DNA of 44,053 nucleotides, taken from the NCBI GenBank assembly GCA_018970485.1, contig JAGWWH010000013.1, positions 1 to 44,053 of the forward strand. The letters are read 5' to 3'. This DNA is from Pseudomonadota bacterium. GTDB taxonomy: Bacteria > Pseudomonadota > Alphaproteobacteria > Rickettsiales > UBA1997. Made by a program: the position numbers and the translations under genes. The notes below the pieces were generated by a model, which worked only from the letters and a program-made list of their open reading frames with translations, had not been told where the DNA came from and ran no database searches. Shown piece by piece: positions 15,112-24,002 of the stretch. Numbering within the stretch: position 1 is the first letter of the stretch; every line of letters starts with the position of its first letter.

Positions 15112-16295
15112 GAGCGATAATCTTTGTTAATTTTGATGTATTCTTCGTTCAAATCGCAGGTCCAAACAACTGCGTTAGAGTCACCAATGCCAAGGCTCAC
15201 GCTAATTTTTACTTCTGAATTTTTTAAATATTCGTGTACGTCTTTTTCAACATAGTTTGGGTGTTTGGCGCCATTTTCTGTCAAAATAAAATCACCAATT
15301 TTTACGACAATTTTTTCAGGAGAAGTTTCGCTGCAAGACTTACCAACTGCCATCACAATACGTCCCCAGTTGGGGTCGCAGCCTGCAATCGCGGTTTTAA
15401 CCAAAGGCGAATTAGCGATGGCAAAGGCAACTTCTTTTGCCTGAATTTCTGATTGCGCGCCCGCAACTTCCACTTCAATTAATTTTTTTGCACCCTCGCC
15501 ATCAATCACGATCATCTTTGCCAAGCCAAGAGCCAGCTCGTGTAAAGCCTTTTTGAATTCGACAAGTTTTGCATCATCAGCATCAAAAACTTCTGCATTT
15601 TTTGCTGCCTTGGTGGCGAAAAGTAAAACGCTGTCGTTGGTTGATTGGTCTGAATCTACCGTGATTGAGTTGAAAGTTTTTTGGGTAATTTCGCTAAGTA
15701 AAATTTGTAAAATTTTTGACGAAATATCGGCGTCAGTAAAAATATAACCAAGCATTGTCGCCATATTTGGCGCAATCATGCCCGAGCCTTTAGCGAAGCC
15801 AATTAGCTCGATTTTTTGTTCACCAATTTTACAGATTTTTTTGATTAGTTTCGGCTTGGTGTCGGTAGTCATAATCGCTCGCGAGGCCTTGTCCCAACAG
15901 GCTTCGCTGTCATCAAATTTTTGTAACATTTGCGGAATTGCCGAAGTGATTAATTGCGCATTTAGCGTTTCGCCGATCACGCCAGTTGAAGAAATAAAAA
16001 CCTCGCTCTCCTTGCAATTAATGCCCGCAACAACGCTTTGTGCTGTTTTTAAAACCGTTTCTTCGCCCGCTTTTCCTGTGAAAGCATTGGCATTTCCAGC
16101 GTTAACTACCAAGGCTTTAGCGCTACCAGCAGCAATATTTTTTTTGCACCAAACTACAGGCGCCGCCGGCATCGAAGATTGCGTAAAAACGCCCGCAACA
16201 TTTGCGGGCTCGTCAAAAGTCACCAACAACAAATCATCGCGATTCTTATATTTTATGCCGCAATTAGTGGTGCTGATTCTTAAGCCTTTGATCAT
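15108..16295 (-). CDS. argJ: Bifunctional ornithine acetyltransferase / N-acetylglutamate synthase ArgJ
   Basis: Transfers the acetyl group from N-acetylornithine to glutamate and, in the bifunctional form, also from acetyl-CoA, for arginine synthesis. The autoproteolysis and catalytic site is Thr180 in GMIAPNMATMLGYIFTDAD. KGSGMIAPN, DSDQSTNDS and GCDPNWGRI are further signatures. It is full length at 395 residues. It is the first gene of an operon with the coiled-coil gene, zapA and fau, an unusual link between arginine synthesis and division genes. No other arginine gene is in the window. Confidence 0.93.
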   Translation of the reverse strand: MIKGLRISTTNCGIKYKNRDDLLLVTFDEPANVAGVFTQSSMPAAPVVWCKKNIAAGSAKALVVNAGNANAFTGKAGEETVLKTAQSVVAGINCKESEVFISSTGVIGETLNAQLITSAIPQMLQKFDDSEACWDKASRAIMTTDTKPKLIKKICKIGEQKIELIGFAKGSGMIAPNMATMLGYIFTDADISSKILQILLSEITQKTFNSITVDSDQSTNDSVLLFATKAAKNAEVFDADDAKLVEFKKALHELALGLAKMIVIDGEGAKKLIEVEVAGAQSEIQAKEVAFAIANSPLVKTAIAGCDPNWGRIVMAVGKSCSETSPEKIVVKIGDFILTENGAKHPNYVEKDVHEYLKNSEVKISVSLGIGDSNAVVWTCDLNEEYIKINKDYRS

Positions 16296-16453
16296 TTTAA
16301 ATACTTTAAAATTATTGCTGATGACCCGATTTACTTGGCGCGTAATAATTCAAAATCACCCAAATTCAAACAAGGTTCGTTTATTTTTTTACAGATACTT
16401 GAGAGAAATTTTACGAATTTTTTATGCCGCAAATAGCGCCCGATTTTGTTCAA

Positions 16454-16960
16454 TTATTTATTTCCAAGATAATCTTTCTTTCCAATTTCAACGCCGTTGT
16501 GACGCAAGATCGCGTAAGCTGTGGTGATGTGAAAATAAATATTCGGCAAAGTGTAGTTCAGCAAATAAGGCAGTCCGATGAAATTACTTTCTCTGTTGCG
16601 TTGAGTGTAAGTGATTTTGAGATCTTCTTTGCCGTTGATTTGTTCGGGCTTAATTGTGTTCAAAAAATCGACTGTTTTTTGAATGCGCGTTTTGAGCTCC
16701 GCAAAAGTTTGTTCTTCATCTGGATGAGAAGGAACTTCGATTTCTGCAAGTCTTGCCGCTCCAGCTTTGGCGCTATCGCAAGCGATTTGAACTTGGCGCG
16801 ATAAAGGAAGCATATCGGGAAATAAGCGAGCATTAAACAAAACTTTTTCATCAATTTTTTTTGCTTCGGCGTAAGCCAAGCCTTTGCTCAAAATCGCAGA
16901 AAGATTTTGTAAGTTGTGAATGGCGGTTGGGACCAGAGATTCGTACATTGAGATTGTCAT
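16454..16960 (-). CDS. DUF1993 family protein
   Basis: A 168-residue helical protein matching DUF1993 (DinB-like four-helix bundle): it opens SMYESLVPTAIHNLQNLSAIL, contains ARLFPDMLPLSRQVQIACDSAK, and ends with a conserved LPNIYFHITTAYAILRHNGVEIGKKDYLG segment. The biochemical role of the family is not known. The gene is isolated: about 160 bases on the argJ side and about 240 on the trpA side show nothing I can identify. Confidence 0.85.
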   Translation of the reverse strand: MTISMYESLVPTAIHNLQNLSAILSKGLAYAEAKKIDEKVLFNARLFPDMLPLSRQVQIACDSAKAGAARLAEIEVPSHPDEEQTFAELKTRIQKTVDFLNTIKPEQINGKEDLKITYTQRNRESNFIGLPYLLNYTLPNIYFHITTAYAILRHNGVEIGKKDYLGNK

Positions 16961-17197
16961 GATTTAGAAAATTTAAGTTGAAGGGATTTGGAGTTATTCT
17001 TTTTTTAATGAATTAATGAATCCGAAGAAGCCTCTTTGAAAAAGTCAAACCAATGCAATTTCAACGCAAGTAGTGGTTTGTAACTACGAACTTACTTTCA
17101 TTAAAAATTTAGTTAAAAACGAACATGTGGACGGACTTACAAAATTCCTCCAGCTTTGGTATCTGCGACGCTTCCTCAAGAATTTTAAAACTTTATT

Positions 17198-18016
17198 TTA
17201 CTTCCTAGCAATCGCTTCCGCGAAGCCTGCAACTTTTTTGATTGTCGCTTCAATAATTTCCTCGCTCGATTTTTTGCTCAAAAAATTATCGTCAATTTCT
17301 TTGACTAAGCTCGAGCCAATCACTACGCCATCGACGCCGATTTTGGCGAATTCGCCAGCTTGGTTTGGAGTTTTGATGCCAAAGCCAATGGCGATTGGTA
17401 GGCGCGAAACTTGGCGCAAATTTTCTAGGTTTTTGATGTTTTCGCTGAGGTCGGCGGACTTTGTGCCTGTAATGCCGAGCATTGAAACCAAATACAAAAA
17501 TCCGCTGGCATTTTTACAGATTTTTTTGGCGCGTGCTTGACTTGTGGTTGGGGTGATTAGGCGGATTGAATCGAGGTTGGATTTTTTGATTTCAGCTAAA
17601 ATTTCACCTTCTTCTTCGAGTGGTAAATCGACAATTAACATGCCATCAACGCCTGATTTGTCTGCATCGGTGAAAATTTTGTTTAAGCCATATTTCAAAA
17701 CTGGATTGAAATAAGTCATCAAAATTAGCGGCGTTTTTTGATCAATTTTTCGAAATTCTTCAACCATCTGCAAAGTTTTCTTCAAGGTCATGCCGCTAGC
17801 AATGGCGCGCTTTGCTGCATTTTCAATGATCGGACCATCTCCCGCTGGGTCTAAAAAAGGCACGCCAATTTCAATGATGTCGCAACCCGCTTCAGGCAAT
17901 TGTTTGAGCAGTTCGAGCGAGGTTGAAAAATCGGGATCGCCAGCGCAAATGTAAGAAATAAAAGCGCAGCGATTTTGTTTTTTTAGCTCGGAAAATTTTT
18001 GTTTGAGACGCTTCAT
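17198..18016 (-). CDS. trpA: Tryptophan synthase alpha chain
   Basis: Cleaves indole-3-glycerol phosphate to indole and glyceraldehyde 3-phosphate; indole passes to TrpB through a tunnel. The 272-residue barrel shows [12 protein letters not shown] near residue 18, catalytic Glu49 in [10 protein letters not shown], Asp60 in DPAGDGP, and the phosphate-binding [10 protein letters not shown] and GVVIGSSLV loops. The usual FSDP of that loop reads FLDP here. It overlaps trpB by four bases and is its downstream partner. Confidence 0.94.
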   Translation of the reverse strand: MKRLKQKFSELKKQNRCAFISYICAGDPDFSTSLELLKQLPEAGCDIIEIGVPFLDPAGDGPIIENAAKRAIASGMTLKKTLQMVEEFRKIDQKTPLILMTYFNPVLKYGLNKIFTDADKSGVDGMLIVDLPLEEEGEILAEIKKSNLDSIRLITPTTSQARAKKICKNASGFLYLVSMLGITGTKSADLSENIKNLENLRQVSRLPIAIGFGIKTPNQAGEFAKIGVDGVVIGSSLVKEIDDNFLSKKSSEEIIEATIKKVAGFAEAIARK

Positions 18017-19188
18017 AATTTTACCCCCAAATAATTGGCCGCAGTGTTGATATCCTTGTCGCCGCGGCCTGAAAGATTCACGATAATTATTTGATCTTTA
18101 CTCATTTTTTTGGCTAATTTGCAGGCGTAAGAAATGCCGTGTGCTGATTCAATCGCCGGAATTATGCCTTCGGTTTTGCATAAAAGTTGAAAGCATTCCA
18201 TGGCCTCAACGTCGGTGGCGCTTACATATTCAACGCGTTTGCTGTCGTGCAAAAAAGCGTGTTCGGGTCCGATTCCGGGATAATCAAGGCCGGCAGAAAT
18301 CGAGTGCGCGTCTTGAATTTGTCCGTCTTCATCTTGCAGAAAATAAGTTTTATTGCCGTGCAAAACCGCCACGCTGCCGCGCGCAATTGAGGCGGAATGT
18401 TCAAGAGTATTTAGGCCTTTGCCTGCAGCTTCCACGCCATACATCTTAACTTTTTTATCTTTCAAAAAAGGGTGGAACAGACCAATTGAATTTGAACCGC
18501 CACCAATGCAAGCAACTAAAGCGTCGGGAAGGCGACCTTCGGCTTTTTTAATTTGCGCTTTCGCCTCTTTTCCAATCACCGCGTGGAAGTCACGAACCAT
18601 TGTTGGATAAGGATGCGGACCAGTTACAGTTCCAAGCAAATAATAAGTATCGCGTGCGTTTGAAATCCAGTCACGCATTGCTTCATTGATGGCGTTTTTG
18701 AGGCTTTTTGATCCCGACTCAACTGCCACAACCTCCGCGCCCAAAAGTTTCATGCGAAAAACATTCGGCGCTTGGCGCTCAACATCTTTTGCGCCCATGT
18801 AAATAGTGCAGGGAAGAGAAAAAAGCGCACAGACTGTGGCGGTGGCAACTCCATGTTGACCAGCTCCCGTTTCAGCAATGATGCGCTTTTTACCCATTTT
18901 TTTGGCGAGTAAAATTTGGCCAACGCAGTTATTAATTTTATGCGATCCAGTGTGATTTAACTCGTCGCGTTTGAGATAAATTTTCGCACCACCAATTTCT
19001 TCAGTAAGCCTTTGAGCTAGATATAGCGGGCTTGGACGACCAACATAATATTTTAAATAATAGGCAAGTTCAGCTTTAAATTTTGGATCTTTTTTCGCTT
19101 TCGCGTAAGCCTCTTCAAGCTCTAAAACCGCTGGCATCAAGCTTTCAGCAACATATTGGCCGCCGAATTGTCCGAATTTTTTTTTCAT
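18013..19188 (-). CDS. trpB: Tryptophan synthase beta chain
   Basis: PLP enzyme condensing indole with serine to give tryptophan. The PLP lysine is Lys84 in [19 protein letters not shown] binds the phosphate and [11 protein letters not shown] carries the catalytic glutamate. At 391 residues it is full length. It is the first gene of a trpBA pair with no other trp gene nearby. The leader before the ATG is C-rich on the coding strand (CCCCTACCCCATCCCCCAAC) and shows no Shine-Dalgarno sequence. Confidence 0.94.
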   Translation of the reverse strand: MKKKFGQFGGQYVAESLMPAVLELEEAYAKAKKDPKFKAELAYYLKYYVGRPSPLYLAQRLTEEIGGAKIYLKRDELNHTGSHKINNCVGQILLAKKMGKKRIIAETGAGQHGVATATVCALFSLPCTIYMGAKDVERQAPNVFRMKLLGAEVVAVESGSKSLKNAINEAMRDWISNARDTYYLLGTVTGPHPYPTMVRDFHAVIGKEAKAQIKKAEGRLPDALVACIGGGSNSIGLFHPFLKDKKVKMYGVEAAGKGLNTLEHSASIARGSVAVLHGNKTYFLQDEDGQIQDAHSISAGLDYPGIGPEHAFLHDSKRVEYVSATDVEAMECFQLLCKTEGIIPAIESAHGISYACKLAKKMSKDQIIIVNLSGRGDKDINTAANYLGVKL

Positions 19189-19270
19189 GTTGGGGGATGG
19201 GGTAGGGGTAAGTAAGTTGAGTCGAACGTTGAGTGAAGGTTGAAAACATGCAAGTATGAGGAACTTTTAG

Positions 19271-19374
19271 GGATCGCCATGCTGCGCTCGTGATGACGTT
19301 TAAAGTAAGTGTTCGTCAATCGCACCCTTCGACAAGCTCAGGGTGACTAGTCATGCTGAGCTTGTCTAAGCATG
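19271..19374. repeat. Two adjoining dispersed palindromic units upstream of mraZ
   Basis: A fragment at 19271-19300 (GATCGCCATGCTGCGCTCGTGATGACG) resembles the edge repeat at 120-210. At 19323-19374 two arms, CACCCTTCGACAAGCTCAGG... and ...CATGCTGAGCTTGTCTAAGC, pair through GACAAGCTCAG/CTGAGCTTGTC. Both units fill most of the divergent region between trpB and mraZ. Confidence 0.75.
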
Positions 19375-19394
19375 GCGGGAGAGATGTTGTATTT

Positions 19395-19431
19395 TCCCAC
19401 TTTTTCAGTTGACATCCCACTTTGTCTCCAC
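19395..19431 (+). promoter_or_regulatory. Probable MraZ operator boxes around a TTGACA element
   Basis: Three copies of the MraZ box appear as TCCCAC (19395-19400), TCCCAC (19415-19420) and a variant CTCCAC (19426-19431); on the other strand these are GTGGGA, GTGGGA and GTGGAG. Spacings are 20 and 11 bases, near multiples of a helical turn. A perfect -35 hexamer TTGACA (19409-19414) lies between the first two. The -10 at normal spacing (AAATTT) is poor. Autorepression of the division cluster by MraZ is known in other bacteria and fits here. Confidence 0.6.
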
Positions 19432-19469
19432 AAATTTCCGGTTTTTCCCAAATAATTCCGGATTATCCC

Positions 19470-19919
19470 GTGGCTTTATTCCTCTCAACCTTCACAAACA
19501 AAATCGACGCAAAGGGCCGTGTATCAGTGCCAGTGCAGTTTCGAGCGTCTTTGGTGAATGAGAGTTTTTCGGGAATGGTAGTCTATGAATCCTTCGTTAA
19601 TGATTGCATCGAAGGCTGCGATATTGAGCGCATCAAAAAACTTTCTGAATCAATCGATAATCTAGATCCATTCTCGGAAGAGCGTGATGCCTTTGCTACT
19701 GCGGTTCTGGGCGGCTCTGTTCAACTTTCGATCGATGGCGATGGCCGCGTAATTTTGCCAGAAAATCTGCTTAAAAAACTGAAGATAAAATCAGAAATCA
19801 CCTTCGTTGGTAAAGGTTCAACTTTTGAAATTTGGGAGCCGAAGAAGTGTGAGTTGTACATGGCTCAGGCTATGAAAGATGCGAAGACTAAGCGTAATTT
19901 GTTGAAGGTTACGAAATGA
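19470..19919 (+). CDS. mraZ: Transcriptional regulator MraZ
   Basis: AbrB-like DNA-binding protein that controls the division and cell wall cluster and opposes RsmH. The protein starts at a GTG so that it reads (M)ALFLSTFTNKIDAKGRVSVP, the invariant family start; a longer frame from 19422 is rejected because it runs through the operator boxes. Two MraZ repeats are visible, each with a DxKGR-like motif (DAKGRVSVP and DGDGRVILP). Length is 149 residues. The stop overlaps rsmH as ATGA. Confidence 0.92.
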   Translation: MALFLSTFTNKIDAKGRVSVPVQFRASLVNESFSGMVVYESFVNDCIEGCDIERIKKLSESIDNLDPFSEERDAFATAVLGGSVQLSIDGDGRVILPENLLKKLKIKSEITFVGKGSTFEIWEPKKCELYMAQAMKDAKTKRNLLKVTK

Positions 19920-20836
19920 GTCACAAACCAGTTTTTCTTGCAGAAGTAATCGCAAACTTAAAACCAAAAAATGGTGAAACTTACCTTGATGGCACTTTTG
20001 GTGCTGGCGGCTATTCCCGCGCTATTCTTGAGTCGGCGCAGTGTAATTTATTTGCCATTGATCGCGACGAAACCGCAAAAAAATTCGCTGAAAAATTAAC
20101 AAAAGATTTCCCAAATCATTTCGTTTTTTTGCCCGGAAAATTTTCTGAAAGTGCAAAACTTGTGAATGAGCAGGGTGTTGAGAAGTTAGACGGAATGGTC
20201 TTCGACATAGGTGTTTCCTCGATGCAACTTGATGACAGATCGCGCGGATTTTCTTTTGATTCTGAAAGCAGGCTTGACATGCGCATGGATCAAAATTCTT
20301 TTCCAAGTGCTTTTGAAGTGGTTAATGAGCTTAGTGAAAAAGAGCTTTCGCGTATTATTAAAGAATTTGGTGATGAGCCAAAAGCAAAACAGATTGCTAA
20401 AAAAATTATCTCTGTGCGCGCCGAGAAGGCGATCGTCACTTGTCAGGATTTGGCGCAGATAGTTCGCTCACTTTACTACGGTTATTCAAAAACAGATCCG
20501 GCAACTAGAACTTTTCAGGCAATAAGAATTTTTGTGAATCAAGAGTTGGATGAGCTCAAGGCCGCTCTGGCTTCATCGATTACTCTACTGAAGAAAGGTG
20601 GACGTCTTGTGGTTGTTTCTTTTCATTCTCTTGAAGATTCGATCGTTAAAAATTTTCTCAAAGAAGAGTCCGGTTTGAGCCAAAGTTTTTCGCGCTACCA
20701 ACCGATTTCTGAAGAGCAAAATCTTCCTAAAAATTTTCAGCTATTAACTAAATCAGCAATTTCGCCAACCGAGGAAGAAGTAGCTCAAAATCCTCGTGCA
20801 CGTTCAGCAAAAATGCGAGTAGCGGTGAGGTTGTAG
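19916..20836 (+). CDS. rsmH: 16S rRNA (cytosine-1402-N4) methyltransferase RsmH
   Basis: SAM-dependent methylation of C1402 in the decoding centre. The 306-residue protein has the SAM loop YLDGTFGAGGYSRAIL, motif DGMVFDIGVSSMQLD, the R-D-M-R-M-D segment after SESRLDMRMDQ, the LSEKELSRIIKEFGDEPKAKQIA region and the conserved VVVSFHSLEDSIVKNF. It is coupled to mraZ and followed one base later by ftsL. Confidence 0.95.
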   Translation: MSHKPVFLAEVIANLKPKNGETYLDGTFGAGGYSRAILESAQCNLFAIDRDETAKKFAEKLTKDFPNHFVFLPGKFSESAKLVNEQGVEKLDGMVFDIGVSSMQLDDRSRGFSFDSESRLDMRMDQNSFPSAFEVVNELSEKELSRIIKEFGDEPKAKQIAKKIISVRAEKAIVTCQDLAQIVRSLYYGYSKTDPATRTFQAIRIFVNQELDELKAALASSITLLKKGGRLVVVSFHSLEDSIVKNFLKEESGLSQSFSRYQPISEEQNLPKNFQLLTKSAISPTEEEVAQNPRARSAKMRVAVRL

Positions 20837-20837
20837 C

Positions 20838-21206
20838 ATGGGTAGTAAAAAATTTTATCTTACCAATTCATCACTAGTCGCCGGAATAATAATGAGCATT
20901 ATTCTGATGTTCGTAGTGCAGTTTAAGGTTGAGGCTTTGCAGGACGAAATTGCGAGCGCTGATAATGAAATTGCTGTTTATCAGGATCAGATTCAGCTGC
21001 TAGAAGTTGAGTGGGTTTTTTTAACTCGTCCGGAAAGATTACGAGTATTGGCAACAAATTATTTACAAAATAACGGCTATGCCACGGCTAGTCAGATCAA
21101 GGATGTAGGTGATCTAGAAAAATATTATTTGGTTAATTACGAAAAAACTGAAGTAGACAAACTTGCTTTGGTTGCAGAGAAAGAGGCTGAACAAATTTCC
21201 TTCTAA
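20838..21206 (+). CDS. ftsL: Cell division protein FtsL
   Basis: A 122-residue bitopic protein with a short cytoplasmic start, one membrane helix (about residues 11-29), and a periplasmic coiled coil (VEALQDEIASADNEIAVYQDQIQLLEVEW) ending in the LTRPERLRVLA motif typical of alphaproteobacterial FtsL. Position directly after rsmH supports the call. The division cluster stops here: ftsI, murE and the rest are not next, and an amino-acid permease follows. Confidence 0.85.
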   Translation: MGSKKFYLTNSSLVAGIIMSIILMFVVQFKVEALQDEIASADNEIAVYQDQIQLLEVEWVFLTRPERLRVLATNYLQNNGYATASQIKDVGDLEKYYLVNYEKTEVDKLALVAEKEAEQISF

Positions 21207-21232
21207 AAGGCTCCTTCAAATTTCCCTGCTAC

Positions 21233-22615
21233 ATGAATCGATTCCGCAAGAAAAATATCCACGATCTCCTCGAGGATAGTAAAAAAAATACCCTCAAAAA
21301 AACATTAAACGCCACCGACCTAGTTTTGATTGGAATAGGCGGAACCGTTGGTACTGGAATCTTCGTTGTTACCGGAATTGCTGCCGCAAAATATGCGGGG
21401 CCGTCGATTTCTATTTCTTATTTAATCGCCGCTTTCGCCTGCGTTTTTGCTGCTCTTGCTTATGCAGAGCTCGCTTCAATGGTTCCGATTGCTGGAAGCG
21501 CTTACACTTATTCCTACGTGGCGATGGGAGAATTTGTTGCTTGGTTAGTTGGTTGGATCTTGATTCTAGAATATGAGTCCGCTGCCTCCACCGTTGCCTC
21601 GGGGTGGTCGGGATATGTTGTGGGAATTCTGAAATCCGCTGGAATTACAATCCCTGAAATGCTCACAAAAACTCCCATTGAAGGCGGTCTCATTAATCTG
21701 CCAGCTGTTCTAATTATTTTCTTTATTGGTGGATTGCTTTACCGCGGAATGAAGCAAGGCATTACTCTGAATCGTGTTTTAGTCGGAATAAAATTGGTGG
21801 TCATTTTTATGTTTTTGATGATCGCAACTCCGCAGATCAAATCCGAAAATTTGGCAGATTTTATGCCTTTTGGTATCAATGGTATTTTGATGGGAGCCGC
21901 CGTTGTATTTTATGCTTACATCGGATTTGACTGCATCGCGACCGCTGCCGAGGAGTGCAAAAATCCCAAGCGTGATTTGCCGATTGGAATTATCACTTCG
22001 CTCTTTGTTTGTATGGCTCTGTACACTTCGGTTTCTTTGGTTTTAACCGGAATTTCTCATTACTCAGAACTAAATAATGCCGAACCAGTTGCCAAAGCAT
22101 TACGCGAAAATGGCAGCAATATTGGATCGGCTTTAGTTGCTACGGGCGCGGTTGCGGGAATAACTTCGGTTTTATTGATTTTGATTTATAGCCAATCGCG
22201 AATTTTTTTCGTAATGTCGCGCGACCGCTTGCTACCTAGCTTTATGAGCAAGTTGCACCATAAATATAACACGCCGCATTATTCGCTAATCGTGACTTCT
22301 GTTGTTGCCGCCGTGATCGCTGGCCTTCTGCCGCTAGAAATATTGGGTCATTTAGTGAGTATTGGAGCACTATCTTCTTTTATGGTGGTGGCGATTGGAG
22401 TGCTGATTCTCAGAGTTACTGATCCAAAAGCTCATCGCTCATTTAGTTGTCCCGCAGTCTATTTTACTGCTCCTGTAGCGATTTTAAGTTGTGGTTACCT
22501 GCTTTATACCTTGCTTATCAAAAGCGGATTCTGGTTCTTTATGTGGCTGATACTTGGTCTCGTAGTTTATTTCTCTTACGGCTACCACAAGTCTCCGTTT
22601 AAGAGTAGGAAGTAG
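21233..22615 (+). CDS. APC-superfamily cationic amino-acid permease
   Basis: A 460-residue transporter with about 12 membrane helices. The first helix has the APC glycine motif GIGGTVGTGIFVVTG, helix 6 the family segment VVFYAYIGFDCIATAAEECKNPKRDLPIGI, and helix 8 region SQSRIFFVMSRDRLLP. These match the CAT/YfnA group, which takes up cationic or broad-range amino acids. Substrate cannot be fixed from sequence. It follows ftsL by 26 bases in the same direction and converges with mscS 28 bases later. Confidence 0.88.
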   Translation: MNRFRKKNIHDLLEDSKKNTLKKTLNATDLVLIGIGGTVGTGIFVVTGIAAAKYAGPSISISYLIAAFACVFAALAYAELASMVPIAGSAYTYSYVAMGEFVAWLVGWILILEYESAASTVASGWSGYVVGILKSAGITIPEMLTKTPIEGGLINLPAVLIIFFIGGLLYRGMKQGITLNRVLVGIKLVVIFMFLMIATPQIKSENLADFMPFGINGILMGAAVVFYAYIGFDCIATAAEECKNPKRDLPIGIITSLFVCMALYTSVSLVLTGISHYSELNNAEPVAKALRENGSNIGSALVATGAVAGITSVLLILIYSQSRIFFVMSRDRLLPSFMSKLHHKYNTPHYSLIVTSVVAAVIAGLLPLEILGHLVSIGALSSFMVVAIGVLILRVTDPKAHRSFSCPAVYFTAPVAILSCGYLLYTLLIKSGFWFFMWLILGLVVYFSYGYHKSPFKSRK

Positions 22616-22643
22616 TTTTACTGCTGTTTGTTCGGTGCGGAAT

Positions 22644-23909
22644 TTAGTCGATACCTTTAAGAATCTCGCGCTGCGGTACAGGAATTTTGATGTTGTTTGC
22701 TTGAAACTTTTTCCAGATCGCCATCAACACTTCGCTTTTTGGCTTCATGCGTCCTTCGACGATATCGCTGATCCAGAAATAGAGGGTAATTTTGATGTCA
22801 TATTCGCCGAAATTAGTGATGTAGCATTCGATCTCAGGATAATTTAAGCAGCGGGAATTTTCTTTGGCGCTACTAACCATAAGCTCGCAAGCCATCTCTA
22901 GATCTGTGCCATGAGCAACGCCAAGGATGATTTCAATGCGAGCGCGATTATTGGAGTAAGACCAGTTTGTTACTTTGTTAATTATGAATTCCTCGTTCGG
23001 AATCATGACTTCTTTGCCATCCATTGCTTCAACTAAAGTATAACGGCCGCCGAAATGTCTTATAGTGCCGTAGATGTTACCATTATCGAGCTCAACAATA
23101 TCGCCGATTTCCACTGATTTTTCGAATAGTAGAATAATTCCACTGACGAAGTTCGAGGCGATTTTTTGTAGACCAAATCCAATCCCAACGCCGATAGCAC
23201 CACCAATTACCGCTAAAGTTGTTAGATCGACGCCAAAGGTTTTTAGCAAAACAACCAAGACCACGGTGTAAATGAGGATATCGATTATTTTGCTGATAAT
23301 GCCTTTGGTGCTTGATTTGATGGACTTGCTGCTATCGATGTAAGATTTGCTTTTGTTTCTAATCAACCCAGAGATCCAAAATAAAGCTATCAGAACAATG
23401 ATGGCCTTGATGACTAAATAAGCAGAAATGCGAACGGTTCCGATCTTAAAAGCTAATTCATCGAGATAGAAAATTGTTGAACTAAGCAGGCCAAAAATAT
23501 CGAGAATCAAAGCGGGCATTAAAAAAAATCCGGCAACGTTGGTGACAAAGCTACTGCTCGAAGAGATTCGTAAAAGGCGCAGGAATAAAAACAGTGTGAC
23601 CAGTTTTAGTGTGGCGGAAAATACCACCACTTCTTTGAAAAATTTTCCATAAATTGACAGACCAATAGCAAGGAAAACTAGCGCCAGTGCTGGATAGAGC
23701 ATTGGTATCGCATATTTCATAATTAAGCGATTTGTCATTAAATCGCGTTGCAAATTTTTGCTGAGGATTTTTGCAAAGAAGAATTTTCTACTAAACTTGT
23801 AACAGAAATAAGCAGAGACGAAGCAGAGGATTAGAGAGAGTGATTGCCAGTAAAAATCTGGGCTGGCGATAGTTGATTCAATTACTTCGAAGATTTTGCT
23901 GTAGTTCAT
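22644..23909 (-). CDS. mscS: MscS-family mechanosensitive channel
   Basis: A 421-residue membrane protein with five or more membrane segments followed by the MscS pore helix and beta domain: GGAIGVGIGFGLQKIASNFVSGIILLFEKSVEIGDIVE is the TM3/pore region, then GTIRHFGGRYTLVEAMDGKEVMIPNEEF and the cytoplasmic cage. It opens under hypo-osmotic stress. The extra N-terminal helices make it larger than E. coli MscS (286 residues) and nearer to the YnaI/YbdG type. Confidence 0.92.
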   Translation of the reverse strand: MNYSKIFEVIESTIASPDFYWQSLSLILCFVSAYFCYKFSRKFFFAKILSKNLQRDLMTNRLIMKYAIPMLYPALALVFLAIGLSIYGKFFKEVVVFSATLKLVTLFLFLRLLRISSSSSFVTNVAGFFLMPALILDIFGLLSSTIFYLDELAFKIGTVRISAYLVIKAIIVLIALFWISGLIRNKSKSYIDSSKSIKSSTKGIISKIIDILIYTVVLVVLLKTFGVDLTTLAVIGGAIGVGIGFGLQKIASNFVSGIILLFEKSVEIGDIVELDNGNIYGTIRHFGGRYTLVEAMDGKEVMIPNEEFIINKVTNWSYSNNRARIEIILGVAHGTDLEMACELMVSSAKENSRCLNYPEIECYITNFGEYDIKITLYFWISDIVEGRMKPKSEVLMAIWKKFQANNIKIPVPQREILKGID

Positions 23910-23940
23910 TTTCTTTAAGTTTTTTGTTGTTCCAAATGAA

Positions 23941-23995
23941 GCGAAGAATGTTGTGATTTTGATTCATGAGATTCTTCGCTGCACTCGTCATTACA
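23941..23995. repeat. Palindromic repeat between mscS and icd
   Basis: GCGAAGAAT (23941-23949) and ATTCTTCGC (23971-23979) form a perfect nine-base stem, followed by TGCACTCGTCATTAC, which resembles the outer parts of dispersed repeats elsewhere in the window. It lies downstream of icd and upstream of mscS. Confidence 0.6.
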
Positions 23996-24002
23996 GCGTT
24001 CA

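Noticed and set aside
16424-16804. Long plus-strand frames opposite argJ, DUF1993, trpB and aas
   Set aside because: They are shadows of well-recognised genes on the other strand with no family resemblance of their own.
19422-19469. Longer MraZ start at 19422
   Set aside because: It would translate the operator region; the family starts at (M)ALFLSTF, given by the GTG at 19470.
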